Assembly (NCBI RefSeq): GCF_000012985.1
Contig: NC_007645.1
Location: 2,944,501-3,008,500 of the forward strand
DNA from: Hahella chejuensis KCTC 2396
GTDB taxonomy: Bacteria; Pseudomonadota; Gammaproteobacteria; Pseudomonadales; Oleiphilaceae
Reading direction: 5' to 3'
DNA: 64,000 bases
Below are positions 22,160-30,679 of the stretch, piece after piece. Under the pieces are notes generated by a model. That model did no database searches, was not told the origin of the DNA, and was given only the letters and a program-made list of their open reading frames with translations. Position 1 is the first letter of the stretch, and each line of letters starts with the position of its first letter. A program made the position numbers and the translations under genes.

Positions 22160-22579
22160 ATGAAGCGACAAGCAACGCGATTTGTGGTGGTGCATTGCTC
22201 GGCCACGCCGGCATCAATGGACGTTGACGCGGAGACTATCCGCACATGGCATAAGGATAAAGGGTGGTCGGATATTGGTTACCACTTGGTTATTAAGCGG
22301 GACGGGACTGTGCAAAACGGTCGCGACCTGATGTCTGTTGGCGCACATGTGCGCGGTCATAACGGTGACTCGGTTGGTGTGTGTCTTATTGGCGGAGTAG
22401 ATGACGAAGAAGTCCCGGAAGACAACTTCACAGAGGCGCAAAAGAACGCCTTGCGTACTGTTCTAGCTGGCTTGTTGGCGCGGTTCCCCGGCAGTGAGTT
22501 ACGTGGTCATCGTGACTTTCCAGGTGTCCATAAAGCATGTCCGAGTTTTGACGTCCGGGCATGGTACTTCAATCGGTGA
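22160..22579 (+). CDS. Endolysin: N-acetylmuramoyl-L-alanine amidase (T7 lysozyme type)
   Basis: 139 residues from ATG 22160 (GGAG 6-9 bases upstream; frame open to 22145). Amidase_2 fold: VVHCSATP near the N-terminus with zinc His12, YHLVIKRDGTVQNGRD, GAHVRGHNGDSVGVCLIGG, and C-terminal LRGHRDFPGVHKACPSFDV with the second zinc His and Cys. Cuts the amide bond between muramic acid and L-alanine for host lysis. First gene of the lysis cassette. Confidence 0.9.
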   Translation: MKRQATRFVVVHCSATPASMDVDAETIRTWHKDKGWSDIGYHLVIKRDGTVQNGRDLMSVGAHVRGHNGDSVGVCLIGGVDDEEVPEDNFTEAQKNALRTVLAGLLARFPGSELRGHRDFPGVHKACPSFDVRAWYFNR

Positions 22580-22585
22580 TGGGAA

Positions 22586-22915
22586 ATGAAAATGCCGGAT
22601 GAACGCGAGTTAGCTCAAAGGGCTGCTGAAACCTCATCGATATGGACGAGTAAAGAATTCTGGACGGTGCTGGTGCTGTTCGTTGCGGGCTTCGTTGCGC
22701 GCACGTTGGTGTCGCAGGAGCCTTTCGACAGGAAAAAGTTTTTGGGTGAGCTGATTTTAACCGCTATTGGAGCGGTAGCGCTTTATGCAGCGGGGGCGCT
22801 GCAGGGCATGTCTGACCTGCAAATGCTTATGTTTGGGGCACTGGGGTCGTTAGGCGGCTTGCGGGCGGTTGAATGGGTTATCAAAGCGGCGGCGCAGGTC
22901 AAAGGTAAGGCATGA
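22586..22915 (+). CDS. Phage holin
   Basis: 109 residues with three hydrophobic helices (about 25-43, 55-73, 78-97: FWTVLVLFVAGFVART, LILTAIGAVALYAAGA, QMLMFGALGSLGGL) and charged ends. Size, topology and position between endolysin and Rz identify a holin. Stop overlaps the Rz start by 4 bases. Confidence 0.8.
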   Translation: MKMPDERELAQRAAETSSIWTSKEFWTVLVLFVAGFVARTLVSQEPFDRKKFLGELILTAIGAVALYAAGALQGMSDLQMLMFGALGSLGGLRAVEWVIKAAAQVKGKA

Positions 22916-23286
22916 TTTTAAAGGCAATGGTGGGTGTCATCTTGGCGATGGCGCTGGCCATTGCTTATTTCTATTTCGTGAACAGAGCACTGAAGGCGGA
23001 AAACGAGACGCTGACGGTCGCCGTTGATCAGTACGAAAGCCAGCACGTCGCCGACGTGGCGCGAATCAATGAGCTGGCGCGGGAGATGAAACGCAGGGAT
23101 GACGTTATAAGCCGCCGAAACCAGGCGCAGCAATCCATAGCAAAACAATTGAGGGCTGATAGTGATGCGCTCCAAGTCACGCTTGCGAATGAAAACAATC
23201 GCGAGTGGGCTCGCGCTCGTCTGCCTGATGACATTGCAAACCGGTTGCGCGCGGACACGGCTGATCACTCAGACGCAGACAATTAA
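22912..23286 (+). CDS. i-spanin (Rz-like)
   Basis: 124 residues: N-terminal membrane anchor (ILKAMVGVILAMALAIAYFY), then a long helical periplasmic part and a C-terminal ARARLPDDIANRL typical of Rz. It joins the outer-membrane spanin to fuse membranes at lysis. The o-spanin gene is nested in its 3' part in another frame. Confidence 0.85.
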   Translation: MILKAMVGVILAMALAIAYFYFVNRALKAENETLTVAVDQYESQHVADVARINELAREMKRRDDVISRRNQAQQSIAKQLRADSDALQVTLANENNREWARARLPDDIANRLRADTADHSDADN

Positions 23287-23440
23287 GCAGTTTCCTCCCG
23301 AGGTTTTAATGCAGCCGTGCGACATTCCCGCATTCACTGGTTCGACGAATGCGGACCTGGTTGTTTATACCGAACGGTTGATTGCGTCCTTGCGCATGTG
23401 TAACGCGGACAAGTCGGCGTTGCGGGAGTGGGCGCAATAA
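23189..23440 (+). CDS. o-spanin lipoprotein (Rz1-like)
   Basis: 83 residues from ATG 23189: signal MKTIASGLALVCLMTLQTGC with lipobox LQTGC and lipid-bearing Cys20. Then a short polar region (PPEVLMQPCDIPAF) as in LysC/Rz1 proteins. Overlaps Rz by about 100 bases in the +1 frame. In-frame starts at 23162 and 23165 are also possible. Confidence 0.82.
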   Translation: MKTIASGLALVCLMTLQTGCARTRLITQTQTIKQFPPEVLMQPCDIPAFTGSTNADLVVYTERLIASLRMCNADKSALREWAQ

Positions 23441-24804
23441 TGGTTTGGGTGATACCGGACGCCAAGTTAGAGGCTAACCGGTCCATTACCGGTCTATTGG
23501 CGGCCGAAGCGCCGCCACCGAGTGGCGACTGGTGGTTGTTCCATGATGATTTTTCGTCTGGTGACAGCTCGCATGCTGAAAACGGAATCTATTGGGCAAA
23601 CGGTAACGGAGTCGCCGCCAGTCAGAAGACTGATTATGTGGTGGAGGCCTTGCCGGCTCCGCATGCTGGCCTTAACGGTATCAAGTTAACGCAGCAGGGA
23701 ACCAACTACACAAACGGCTCGCCCCAACAGGCTAACCTCTGGCTTAATGGCTTCCGGGCTCCGTTGTGGGTGCGTTGGAGTGTCCGCATTCCAAGTGATT
23801 ACTATCACCGTAATTTGGCGGTGCTAATCATTGACGCAGCGCCGTCCGCGCCTAATTGGAATATTGGCGATACGGTGCAGGGCGACGCCGGAACAACAGC
23901 CACGATCTACCACATAGACGAAGGAGCAAACAGGGTTGTTATTGATCGCCCGTCAGCGCTGTATTCGTCGGCTGACTTTGGGTCAGGGCACACCCTTCAA
24001 AATTTAACTACCGCGCAGAGTGCGGGGATCACCAGCTACAGCACACCAGGCAATAATCACAAATGGTTAACCGCTTGGGAGCGCGAATACTCGCAGCACG
24101 GTTTTGGCTTGGAGGTCAACGCCGATCCATATCAGGATAACCCTGTTGCCGGGACCAGCATCGTTAAGTGTCATCAGACTGGCGGGTCATACCGCAGCAT
24201 TACTTTGGATATTGCTCCAGATGCGCCTGATTGGAATCCAGGCGACACAATCCAAGGCGGCGTCGATGCGACAGCGTTTGTCCGGTATGTAGACACCGAG
24301 ACGTCGACAATATGGGTCGATGTTATGCAAAGCCCAACAGATGCGGCGGAGTGGGGCGTTGGTGTCACCATTACCAATTTAGATACCGCCGCCACTGCCG
24401 ACGTTGTAAGCAACAACGCGGCCGCTCAGTATGCGGGGGCTAATACAGATCAGTCTCACCGCAATAATTCGGATGGCTCGTTTGCGTACTTGATAGACCC
24501 CAGCACGGACGCCGGCAAGCTGATCGAGTATACCGCGTGTATCCAAGAGGCTTCTGCGCTTGGCGCTTCTGATGGTGTTGTGAAGGTTTGGAAAAAGAAC
24601 GTTACCGACGGCGGCGCTATTGAGCTGGTCTACAGCAACGATACGCAGATTGTGTCATTTGATCCGCAGTGGCCTGGCTTGACCTCCATTTACTTTGGCG
24701 GGGCCAAAAACGGCGGCGGTGCAAAAGTAGATCAGGACTATTACCTGACAGAGGTTTTTGTGGGTATCCAAGCGCCGTCTGATATTCCGCCGGGGGATTT
24801 GTAA
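23440..24804 (+). CDS. Phage protein with lectin/lyase-like fold and duplicated domain
   Basis: 454 residues; the ATG shares the last A of the spanin stop (TAATG). DDFSSGDSSHAENGIYWANG and a later DGVVKVWKKNVTDGGAIELV resemble the concanavalin-like fold of polysaccharide lyases. Inside are two copies of about 65 residues (APSAPNWNIGDTVQGDAGTT and APDAPDWNPGDTIQGGVDAT). No catalytic residues could be fixed. Between lysis and terminase genes; perhaps a virion sugar-binding protein or depolymerase. Confidence 0.6.
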   Translation: MVWVIPDAKLEANRSITGLLAAEAPPPSGDWWLFHDDFSSGDSSHAENGIYWANGNGVAASQKTDYVVEALPAPHAGLNGIKLTQQGTNYTNGSPQQANLWLNGFRAPLWVRWSVRIPSDYYHRNLAVLIIDAAPSAPNWNIGDTVQGDAGTTATIYHIDEGANRVVIDRPSALYSSADFGSGHTLQNLTTAQSAGITSYSTPGNNHKWLTAWEREYSQHGFGLEVNADPYQDNPVAGTSIVKCHQTGGSYRSITLDIAPDAPDWNPGDTIQGGVDATAFVRYVDTETSTIWVDVMQSPTDAAEWGVGVTITNLDTAATADVVSNNAAAQYAGANTDQSHRNNSDGSFAYLIDPSTDAGKLIEYTACIQEASALGASDGVVKVWKKNVTDGGAIELVYSNDTQIVSFDPQWPGLTSIYFGGAKNGGGAKVDQDYYLTEVFVGIQAPSDIPPGDL

Positions 24805-25964
24805 TGCCTGAGTATGGCTATCACAACGAGTCGTTTGCATCGGTGCTGTTCATCCAGGCCGGCAAAGCTCAATCCATGGCCGTCGGCGACGTGTTTTTTC
24901 TCAATCCGGGGGATTCGGTCGACGAGATCTATGCAGCTTTAAAGGCAGCGTCAGGCACATCAAACGGCAGGATAGGCTTGTATATTTGTGCTGCTGACAA
25001 GCTTCCGCAAGTTGGCGCGAGCCCCGTCAGATATATTGATATCCCGACTATTTCAACCGCTGGCGCGGTTTATGGTGGTGCTATAACTCCCTATGTGGAG
25101 CCGGCAGGAGCAGGCAGCTTTTGTGCGATTGTTGCTGGTGCAATACCTGGGACGAGCAACACCAACCTAAACGCTGCTAAGCATCCGAGTGATGTCGTCA
25201 CCTCTTCGGTTTGTAATTCGGGTGTGGGCGTGTGGGTTCGGGACTCGGAAGATCCTGACCGTTTGGCGGCTTGGGCGATCGTCACTTTAAGCTCAACGCC
25301 AAGCCCTTCTATAAGTGGCTTGGTAGGCGGTAATGCGTCAACCCAGTATGGTGATGAGACGGCCAACGTTACCGATTTCAGCGAAACTATTACAAGCGGT
25401 TATCTGACCCCGGACGCTGGATCAACACAGTACGCTTTGCTTGACGTAACTGACAATTTGGACGGCACAGTCGACTACAGATCACCTGGTGACGCTCCAA
25501 CCTCGGCAGTGGATTTGGTGTTATCTGGGGCCAGTGAGTCAGCAACATTAGCGGGAGTTGCGCACACGCAGACGCACACGGCGCAGTTTCCCGCGCCGGG
25601 AACTAATGCTGATGACAATTCGTTCGCCGCTGGTCAGGGTGGCGGAAATAATCCGTGGTTTGAGCCGCCGGCGTTTCCGCTTGCTGATACCACTGCGACT
25701 TATGATCTGGTTTTTAAGGATGGTGTGTCGGCGATTACTACAGCCAACATTGTGTTGGACGTTAACGATGTGGTGGAGGCCGAGGAAGGGACGCCGGCGG
25801 GGACAACGTTTCAGGTTACATTCCAGAAAATCTATGACGACGGTACGACTGCGTCGTGGACTGTCACTCTCACCGTGGGAGAAGACGGTTCGTTGGAGGT
25901 GGACTCCATTATGGGGCCAGTGTTCAAAGACATATTCAGGCCTGTATTTCGGGAGGTCGCATGA
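24804..25964 (+). CDS. Hypothetical phage protein, possible fibre or decoration protein
   Basis: 386 residues, Gly/Ala/Thr/Ser/Asp-rich and beta-structured, few Lys/Arg, no signal peptide. Starts MPEYGYHNESFASVLFIQAG and ends FKDIFRPVFREVA. Composition fits a virion surface protein with Ig-like domains (YDLVFKDGVSAITTANIVLD, QVTFQKIYDDGTTASWTVTL). Overlaps both neighbours by 1-4 bases, so it is part of a three-gene cassette. Confidence 0.6.
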   Translation: MPEYGYHNESFASVLFIQAGKAQSMAVGDVFFLNPGDSVDEIYAALKAASGTSNGRIGLYICAADKLPQVGASPVRYIDIPTISTAGAVYGGAITPYVEPAGAGSFCAIVAGAIPGTSNTNLNAAKHPSDVVTSSVCNSGVGVWVRDSEDPDRLAAWAIVTLSSTPSPSISGLVGGNASTQYGDETANVTDFSETITSGYLTPDAGSTQYALLDVTDNLDGTVDYRSPGDAPTSAVDLVLSGASESATLAGVAHTQTHTAQFPAPGTNADDNSFAAGQGGGNNPWFEPPAFPLADTTATYDLVFKDGVSAITTANIVLDVNDVVEAEEGTPAGTTFQVTFQKIYDDGTTASWTVTLTVGEDGSLEVDSIMGPVFKDIFRPVFREVA

Positions 25965-26314
25965 TTGAGTTGCCAGTAGATTTAAGTGATACCAATTGGG
26001 CAAAGCGCCAAGTTCGACAGCAGCGCTATTACTTCGAAGAAACGCTAACGGAAGCTGGCAATGGTGAATGGGTGTTGCTTCCCCCAGGCCATGACGGGTT
26101 TCTGGTCGGCATGGAGATAGGAGTTGGCGCGCAAGGTCGTGTTGAATACACCACTGCACCGATAAGCTGGATCGAAAGTGGAGCACCCTTTGCGCGGTCC
26201 TGGCCTCATGGTGATGTGAGCGCCACGCCGGATGATCTGGAGATCACTTCCAAGGCGACGGCCGTGCGCGGGGTGAATATCTCGGGTCAAACGCGGTTTT
26301 ACGTCAGCGGCTAG
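25961..26314 (+). CDS. Hypothetical phage protein, 117 aa
   Basis: ATG 25961 overlaps the upstream stop (ATGA). MIELPVDLSDTNWAKRQVRQ, then beta-rich EWVLLPPGHDGFLVGMEIGV and GQTRFYVSG at the end. Perhaps a small virion subunit. Third gene of the cassette before the terminase; not recognised. Confidence 0.58.
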   Translation: MIELPVDLSDTNWAKRQVRQQRYYFEETLTEAGNGEWVLLPPGHDGFLVGMEIGVGAQGRVEYTTAPISWIESGAPFARSWPHGDVSATPDDLEITSKATAVRGVNISGQTRFYVSG

Positions 26315-26319
26315 CCGCC

Positions 26320-26400
26320 CAAGGGGCTGCGGGTCCTTCCCCGGCCGGCCCCCTATGAGGGTGCGTAGAGTCCGCGTTTTTTGCAGATTTAGGATGGCCT
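26320..26400. other. Candidate cos region
   Basis: Between the cassette and the small terminase gene, where lambda-type phages carry cos. Holds GCGGGTCCTTCC (26329-26340) and the palindrome GGCCGGCC (26343-26350), then GAGTCCGCGTTTTTTGC. The exact nick site cannot be set from sequence alone. Confidence 0.35.
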
Positions 26401-26431
26401 TAGCCTTCCTTCCTTTTATTTCGGGGGCGTT

Positions 26432-26956
26432 GTGAAGGTAAACAAGAAACAACTTGCTGACATTTTCGGCATCAGCGAGCGGACCTTCACCCAGTATCAA
26501 AAAGACCCCGACTTTCCGATTGTGTTGGATGCAGGGCGGGGGGCTTCGAATCAATACGACACGGTTGCCGTTTTCAATTTTCTGAAGGATCGGGCGTTAT
26601 CCGGAGCGAAATTCGAATCAGCCCGAGACAGATTGGATCGCATCAGGGCGGAGCGGGAAACCCTGGCTCTAGGTCGTGACCTCGGGGAACTGGTGCCCGC
26701 AAGTGAGCTGGAGGCGCTTCTTGAACAGGTCGTCACCGCTATCAAAACAACCTTGCTTGATAGCAATCACATTTTAAAAACCGAATTGGATGCTCGTTAC
26801 GATATAGATGTTGAACCAGACATACTCGACGAACATTCTAGACAGGCGCTCACTCACCTGGCGGCACTTGGTGATCAATACGCGGAGGGTGATAGCGAAC
26901 GCGCTGAAGAAGTTCCAGCCGCCGGAGAAGATGACGACGAAGGATTGGGCGAATAA
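26432..26956 (+). CDS. Terminase small subunit (Nu1-like)
   Basis: 174 residues from GTG. KKQLADIFGISERTFTQYQK is the winged helix-turn-helix of Nu1; the helical middle (RIRAERETLALGRDLGELVP) and acidic C-terminus follow family layout. Binds cos and recruits the large subunit. Overlaps the large subunit start by about 86 bases. Confidence 0.88.
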   Translation: MKVNKKQLADIFGISERTFTQYQKDPDFPIVLDAGRGASNQYDTVAVFNFLKDRALSGAKFESARDRLDRIRAERETLALGRDLGELVPASELEALLEQVVTAIKTTLLDSNHILKTELDARYDIDVEPDILDEHSRQALTHLAALGDQYAEGDSERAEEVPAAGEDDDEGLGE

Positions 26957-28865
26957 GTATCGTTGGCTTGCGAAAGAACAGTCAGCCCGCCCGGGGAAAT
27001 ATAACACCCGTCTAACGCCATGGATTGAAGGCATCATGGACGCGGTCGACGATCCTCGCGTGAAAAAGCTGGTTGTAAAGAAATCAGCTCAGGTCGCCTA
27101 CACTGATGGGTTCTGGAATAACTATCTTGGGCGACGAATCCACACCGATCCTTGTCCTATTGTGTTGCTTTTTCCGAAAGAAAAAACGATCAAAAAGTAC
27201 TTGGATCAAAAGTTCAACCCGATGATCACCGCTACTCCTGTGCTGCGGGATCTGGTGGACGTTACAACCAGTCGAAAGGCCGGCAACCGCCAAGATCAGA
27301 AGAACTTCCCCGGCGGGTTTTTGTCGTTGGTGGCATCGAACGCTCCGGATAACGTCAAGTCGACATCAGCCCCGGTGGTGGCGGTTGAAGAACCGGACGA
27401 CTGCAACACGAATGTATTCGGCCAGGGCGACTCAATTAAGCTGCTGGAAGAAAGGGCCAAGACTTACGATCGCCGGAAAGTGATATTCGGGGGGACGCCT
27501 ACGGTCAAGGGCGTTTCTCGCGTTGATGAAAGTTACAAAAACAGTGACCAGCGCAAGTTTTACATCCCTTGCCATGAGTGCGGCGAGTCTCATGTACTGT
27601 CTTGGGACAATGTCAGATGGGATGAGGACGAAAGCCGCAGCCATGAAGTCTTTGGGAAGATTATTCCCGAGTCAGCGTTTTATGTGTGTCCGCATTGCAC
27701 CTGCGTCTGGAATGATAACCAGAAGAACCGGAACGTTAAAAACGGCGTATGGGTTGCTGAGGCTGATTTTTCAGGGACAGCCGGATTCTATATCAACGAG
27801 CTGTATGCGCCTTTCCCAGGCTCCCGGTTTGCAATTCTTCTGACGAAGTACTTGGAGGCGAAGCACAAGAAAGAACAGGGAGACGACGGGGACATGATTG
27901 TCTTCGTCAACTCCACTTTGGGCTTGTCTTATGAGTACGAAACCGATTCGGCCAATGAGGACGAACTAGAAGCCAAGGCGCTGGAGTATCCGGAGAAAAG
28001 CATACCTACCGGCGGACTGATTCTGACGATGGGCGTTGACGTCCAACATGATCGTCTGGCTGTCATCATTCGGGCGTGGGGCCGAGGCGAAGAAAGTTTC
28101 CTCGTTTATTGGGGCGAGCTGGCTGCGCAAACGGCTTGTACCGATAAAAACGATGCAGTTTGGAAAGAACTGGATACGTTTTTATTCGGGGTCTATGAGC
28201 ATGCGTCCGGCGCTGGCCTGCGAATCTCTGCAACCGGCATTGATAGTTCAGACGGCGCCACGAATGACGCCGTTTACCACTATGTCCGGAGTCGGAAAAA
28301 GCTCGGAGCGAAGATTATGGCGATCAAGGGCGACTCGGAGAACACTAAGCAAGCCAGTGATCGCGAGATTGTCACGCCTCCCCGCAAAGTGGACGTGAAC
28401 AGCCAGACAAAGGCCTCTAAATATGGCCTGCAGGTCTATATCGTCGGTACGCAAAAGGCGAAAGACCTGATATCTGCGCGCCTGAAATTGAGCGGGATTG
28501 GTCCTGGTCGAATGCACAACTATAAAGACGTGCGCTCAGACTATTACGCGCAGGTACTAAGCGAGATTAAGGCGCCCAGTCGGCGCCAACTTGGTAAAAA
28601 GGTTTGGCAAAAGAAAGCGGGTGTCCGCAACGAAGCGTTGGACTGCGAAGTTTACGCGCTTCACGCAGCCAGAGTGCTGCGAATACAGCTCAAAAAGCCA
28701 GCCGATTGGGACAATATTGAGGCGAATTTGAAGCAGGTAGACCTGCTATCACCAATAACCATACCGACCCAACCGGATGAAAAGCCGTCTGCTGGCGTGT
28801 CAGTCAAGCAAGCAGGCGAGAGTAAGTCTGGAGGGTGGGGATCATTAGGACAGAGGGCTACCTGA
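26871..28865 (+). CDS. Terminase large subunit (lambda GpA family)
   Basis: About 664 residues from the GTG at 26871; the frame is open to 26808 and the start is uncertain. ATPase: VVKKSAQVAYTDG (Walker A variant like lambda) and VVAVEEPDDC (Walker B). Nuclease acidic residues in LTMGVDVQHDRL and TGIDSSDGATND. Cuts concatemers and drives DNA into the capsid. Two cysteine pairs (IPCHECG, VCPHCTC) form a zinc knuckle as in other GpA proteins. Confidence 0.9.
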   Translation: MINTRRVIANALKKFQPPEKMTTKDWANKYRWLAKEQSARPGKYNTRLTPWIEGIMDAVDDPRVKKLVVKKSAQVAYTDGFWNNYLGRRIHTDPCPIVLLFPKEKTIKKYLDQKFNPMITATPVLRDLVDVTTSRKAGNRQDQKNFPGGFLSLVASNAPDNVKSTSAPVVAVEEPDDCNTNVFGQGDSIKLLEERAKTYDRRKVIFGGTPTVKGVSRVDESYKNSDQRKFYIPCHECGESHVLSWDNVRWDEDESRSHEVFGKIIPESAFYVCPHCTCVWNDNQKNRNVKNGVWVAEADFSGTAGFYINELYAPFPGSRFAILLTKYLEAKHKKEQGDDGDMIVFVNSTLGLSYEYETDSANEDELEAKALEYPEKSIPTGGLILTMGVDVQHDRLAVIIRAWGRGEESFLVYWGELAAQTACTDKNDAVWKELDTFLFGVYEHASGAGLRISATGIDSSDGATNDAVYHYVRSRKKLGAKIMAIKGDSENTKQASDREIVTPPRKVDVNSQTKASKYGLQVYIVGTQKAKDLISARLKLSGIGPGRMHNYKDVRSDYYAQVLSEIKAPSRRQLGKKVWQKKAGVRNEALDCEVYALHAARVLRIQLKKPADWDNIEANLKQVDLLSPITIPTQPDEKPSAGVSVKQAGESKSGGWGSLGQRAT

Positions 28866-29074
28866 TGGCTACGCAAGCAGATTTAGACGCCGCACGCGCA
28901 GCGTTAAACAAGCTCCTGACCGGGCAATCAGTCGTGCAGGTCCAACACGACAACTATAGTGCTACCTACAAGCCGGCGGACGCAGCAAAGCTGCGCGCAT
29001 ACATCGCAGATCTTGAGTCACAACTCGGGCTGACGACGCGCAGCCGGCGCGGGCCTGCGGGGGTAACTGGATGA
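28865..29074 (+). CDS. Head-tail joining protein gpW
   Basis: 69 residues, MATQADLDAARAALNKLLTG, later YKPADAAKLRAYIADLESQL and RRGPAGVTG: a clear gpW match in order and motifs. The ATG uses the A of the terminase stop (TGATG). Closes the portal after packaging. Confidence 0.9.
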   Translation: MATQADLDAARAALNKLLTGQSVVQVQHDNYSATYKPADAAKLRAYIADLESQLGLTTRSRRGPAGVTG

Positions 29075-30639
29075 ATGATACCAGCGTGCGAATTTTAGAC
29101 GCGCAAGGGCGGCCAATGTCGTCGGTATATACCGGCGCGGGCGCAGGCTTCGGCAACCAGTTGGTCAATTGGAATCCGATGGCGCAAACCGCCGACGCTG
29201 CGTTGCTACCGACTCTGAAAATGGGCAATGCGCGCGCTGATGACCTCGCCCGGAATCACGGCATTGCGTCCAACGGCGTGCAACTCCATGTTGATAACAT
29301 CGTTGGTCACCTATTCCGCTTGTCATACAAGCCACGATGGCAACGGCTAGGGATGTCAGAAGAAGATGCGGCCAGCCTGGCGCGGGATGTTGAGCAGGCT
29401 TGGACGGAATACGCTGAAGATGACGTGCATTGCTACCTCGATGCGGAGCGCAAGCGCACCTTTACGATGCTGATTCGCGAAGGGATTGCGACCCATACGA
29501 CCAAGGGCGAAATAATGGCCTCGGCGGAATGGGAATACCGGCCTGGCAGCCTGTTCAAGACCTGCATTAAAACCATTACGCCACATCGCGTGAGCAATCC
29601 TCATAATTTGATGGACACCAACCGACTACGCGGTGGCGTTAACGTTGATCGGTACGGCGCGGCGAGGTCGTATAACGTTCGAGACACTTCTGTGCCTGGT
29701 TATATGTTCGGCGATGGCATGGGCAGTACCTGGCGCGAGATCCCGCGCGAAACAAGCTGGGGGCGCGAACAGTTTCTCCATGTATTTGAGCCAACCGAGG
29801 ACGGTCAAACCCGTGGCGCAAACCGCTTTTTGGCGGTGATGGAGCAAATGCACATGCTGGGCAAGCTCCAGCACACCAAGCTCCAAAACGCCATCGTTAA
29901 CGCCATGTATGCCGCCGTCATCGAATCCGAAATGGATAGCTCGGCGGCTTTTGAAATCATCGGCGGCGATGGCGGCGAAGATGTCCTGCAGAAATGGATG
30001 ATGTCCATGCTGGACTACCACGCCGGCGCGAACATCCGCATGAATGGGGTGAAAATCCCGCACTTGATGCCAGGCGAAAAGCTTAACCTGATGACGTCAT
30101 CAAACGCGGACAACGGGTTTGCGGAACTGGAAGCCAGTATCTTGCGCTGGATTGCTGCGGGCTTGAACGTTCCTTTCGAGGCGTTGGCGCGCGACTATAG
30201 CAAAACCACTTATAGTTCGGCTCGCGCCTCGATGTTGGACGGGTGGCGTTACTTCATGGGGCGCCGGAAAGTGATTGCCGCTCGGTTTGCAACAAAGATA
30301 TTCGCGTTGTGGCTTGAAGAAGCCTTCAGCCGTGGTGTGATCGTACCGCCGAAGGGCGCGAAATCCTTCTACGATGGGAAAGCGTCCTGGTGTAACTGTG
30401 CTTGGATCGGTTCAGGCCGTGTCGCGATTGACGGATTGAAGGAAGTGAAAGAAGCGGTCCTGCGAATCGACAGCGGTTTGTCGACCTACGAAAAAGAGCT
30501 GGCGCTGATGGGCGAAGACTATCAGGAAATATTCCAGCAACAGATCCGAGAGGTCCGCGAACGCCAAGAGGCTGGATTGCCTCCGCCGTCCTGGATGCGA
30601 GTAACCAACATGGCTCCGGACGAACGCGAAGCCGCCTAG
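29071..30639 (+). CDS. Portal protein (lambda B family)
   Basis: 522 residues. LARNHGIASNGVQLHVDNIV, GHLFRLSYKP, and the C-terminal part with LNVPFEALARDYSKTTYSSA, RASMLDGWRYF are hallmarks of the lambda portal family. Forms the dodecameric DNA gate. Overlaps gpW by 4 bases. Confidence 0.92.
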   Translation: MNDTSVRILDAQGRPMSSVYTGAGAGFGNQLVNWNPMAQTADAALLPTLKMGNARADDLARNHGIASNGVQLHVDNIVGHLFRLSYKPRWQRLGMSEEDAASLARDVEQAWTEYAEDDVHCYLDAERKRTFTMLIREGIATHTTKGEIMASAEWEYRPGSLFKTCIKTITPHRVSNPHNLMDTNRLRGGVNVDRYGAARSYNVRDTSVPGYMFGDGMGSTWREIPRETSWGREQFLHVFEPTEDGQTRGANRFLAVMEQMHMLGKLQHTKLQNAIVNAMYAAVIESEMDSSAAFEIIGGDGGEDVLQKWMMSMLDYHAGANIRMNGVKIPHLMPGEKLNLMTSSNADNGFAELEASILRWIAAGLNVPFEALARDYSKTTYSSARASMLDGWRYFMGRRKVIAARFATKIFALWLEEAFSRGVIVPPKGAKSFYDGKASWCNCAWIGSGRVAIDGLKEVKEAVLRIDSGLSTYEKELALMGEDYQEIFQQQIREVRERQEAGLPPPSWMRVTNMAPDEREAA

Positions 30640-30644
30640 AAACA

Positions 30645-30668
30645 GACCCGCCGCCGGCGGGTTTTTTT
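30645..30668 (+). terminator. Terminator inside the late operon
   Basis: CCCGCCGCCGGCGGG is a perfect GC-rich stem followed by seven T residues, between portal and protease genes. It should stop normal polymerase and so fits a late operon read by antiterminated polymerase. Confidence 0.68.
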
Positions 30669-30679
30669 ATGGAGTCACC

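Noticed and set aside
23440-26314. Diversity-generating retroelement target
   Set aside because: No reverse transcriptase, no template/variable repeat pair and no C-type lectin ending found.
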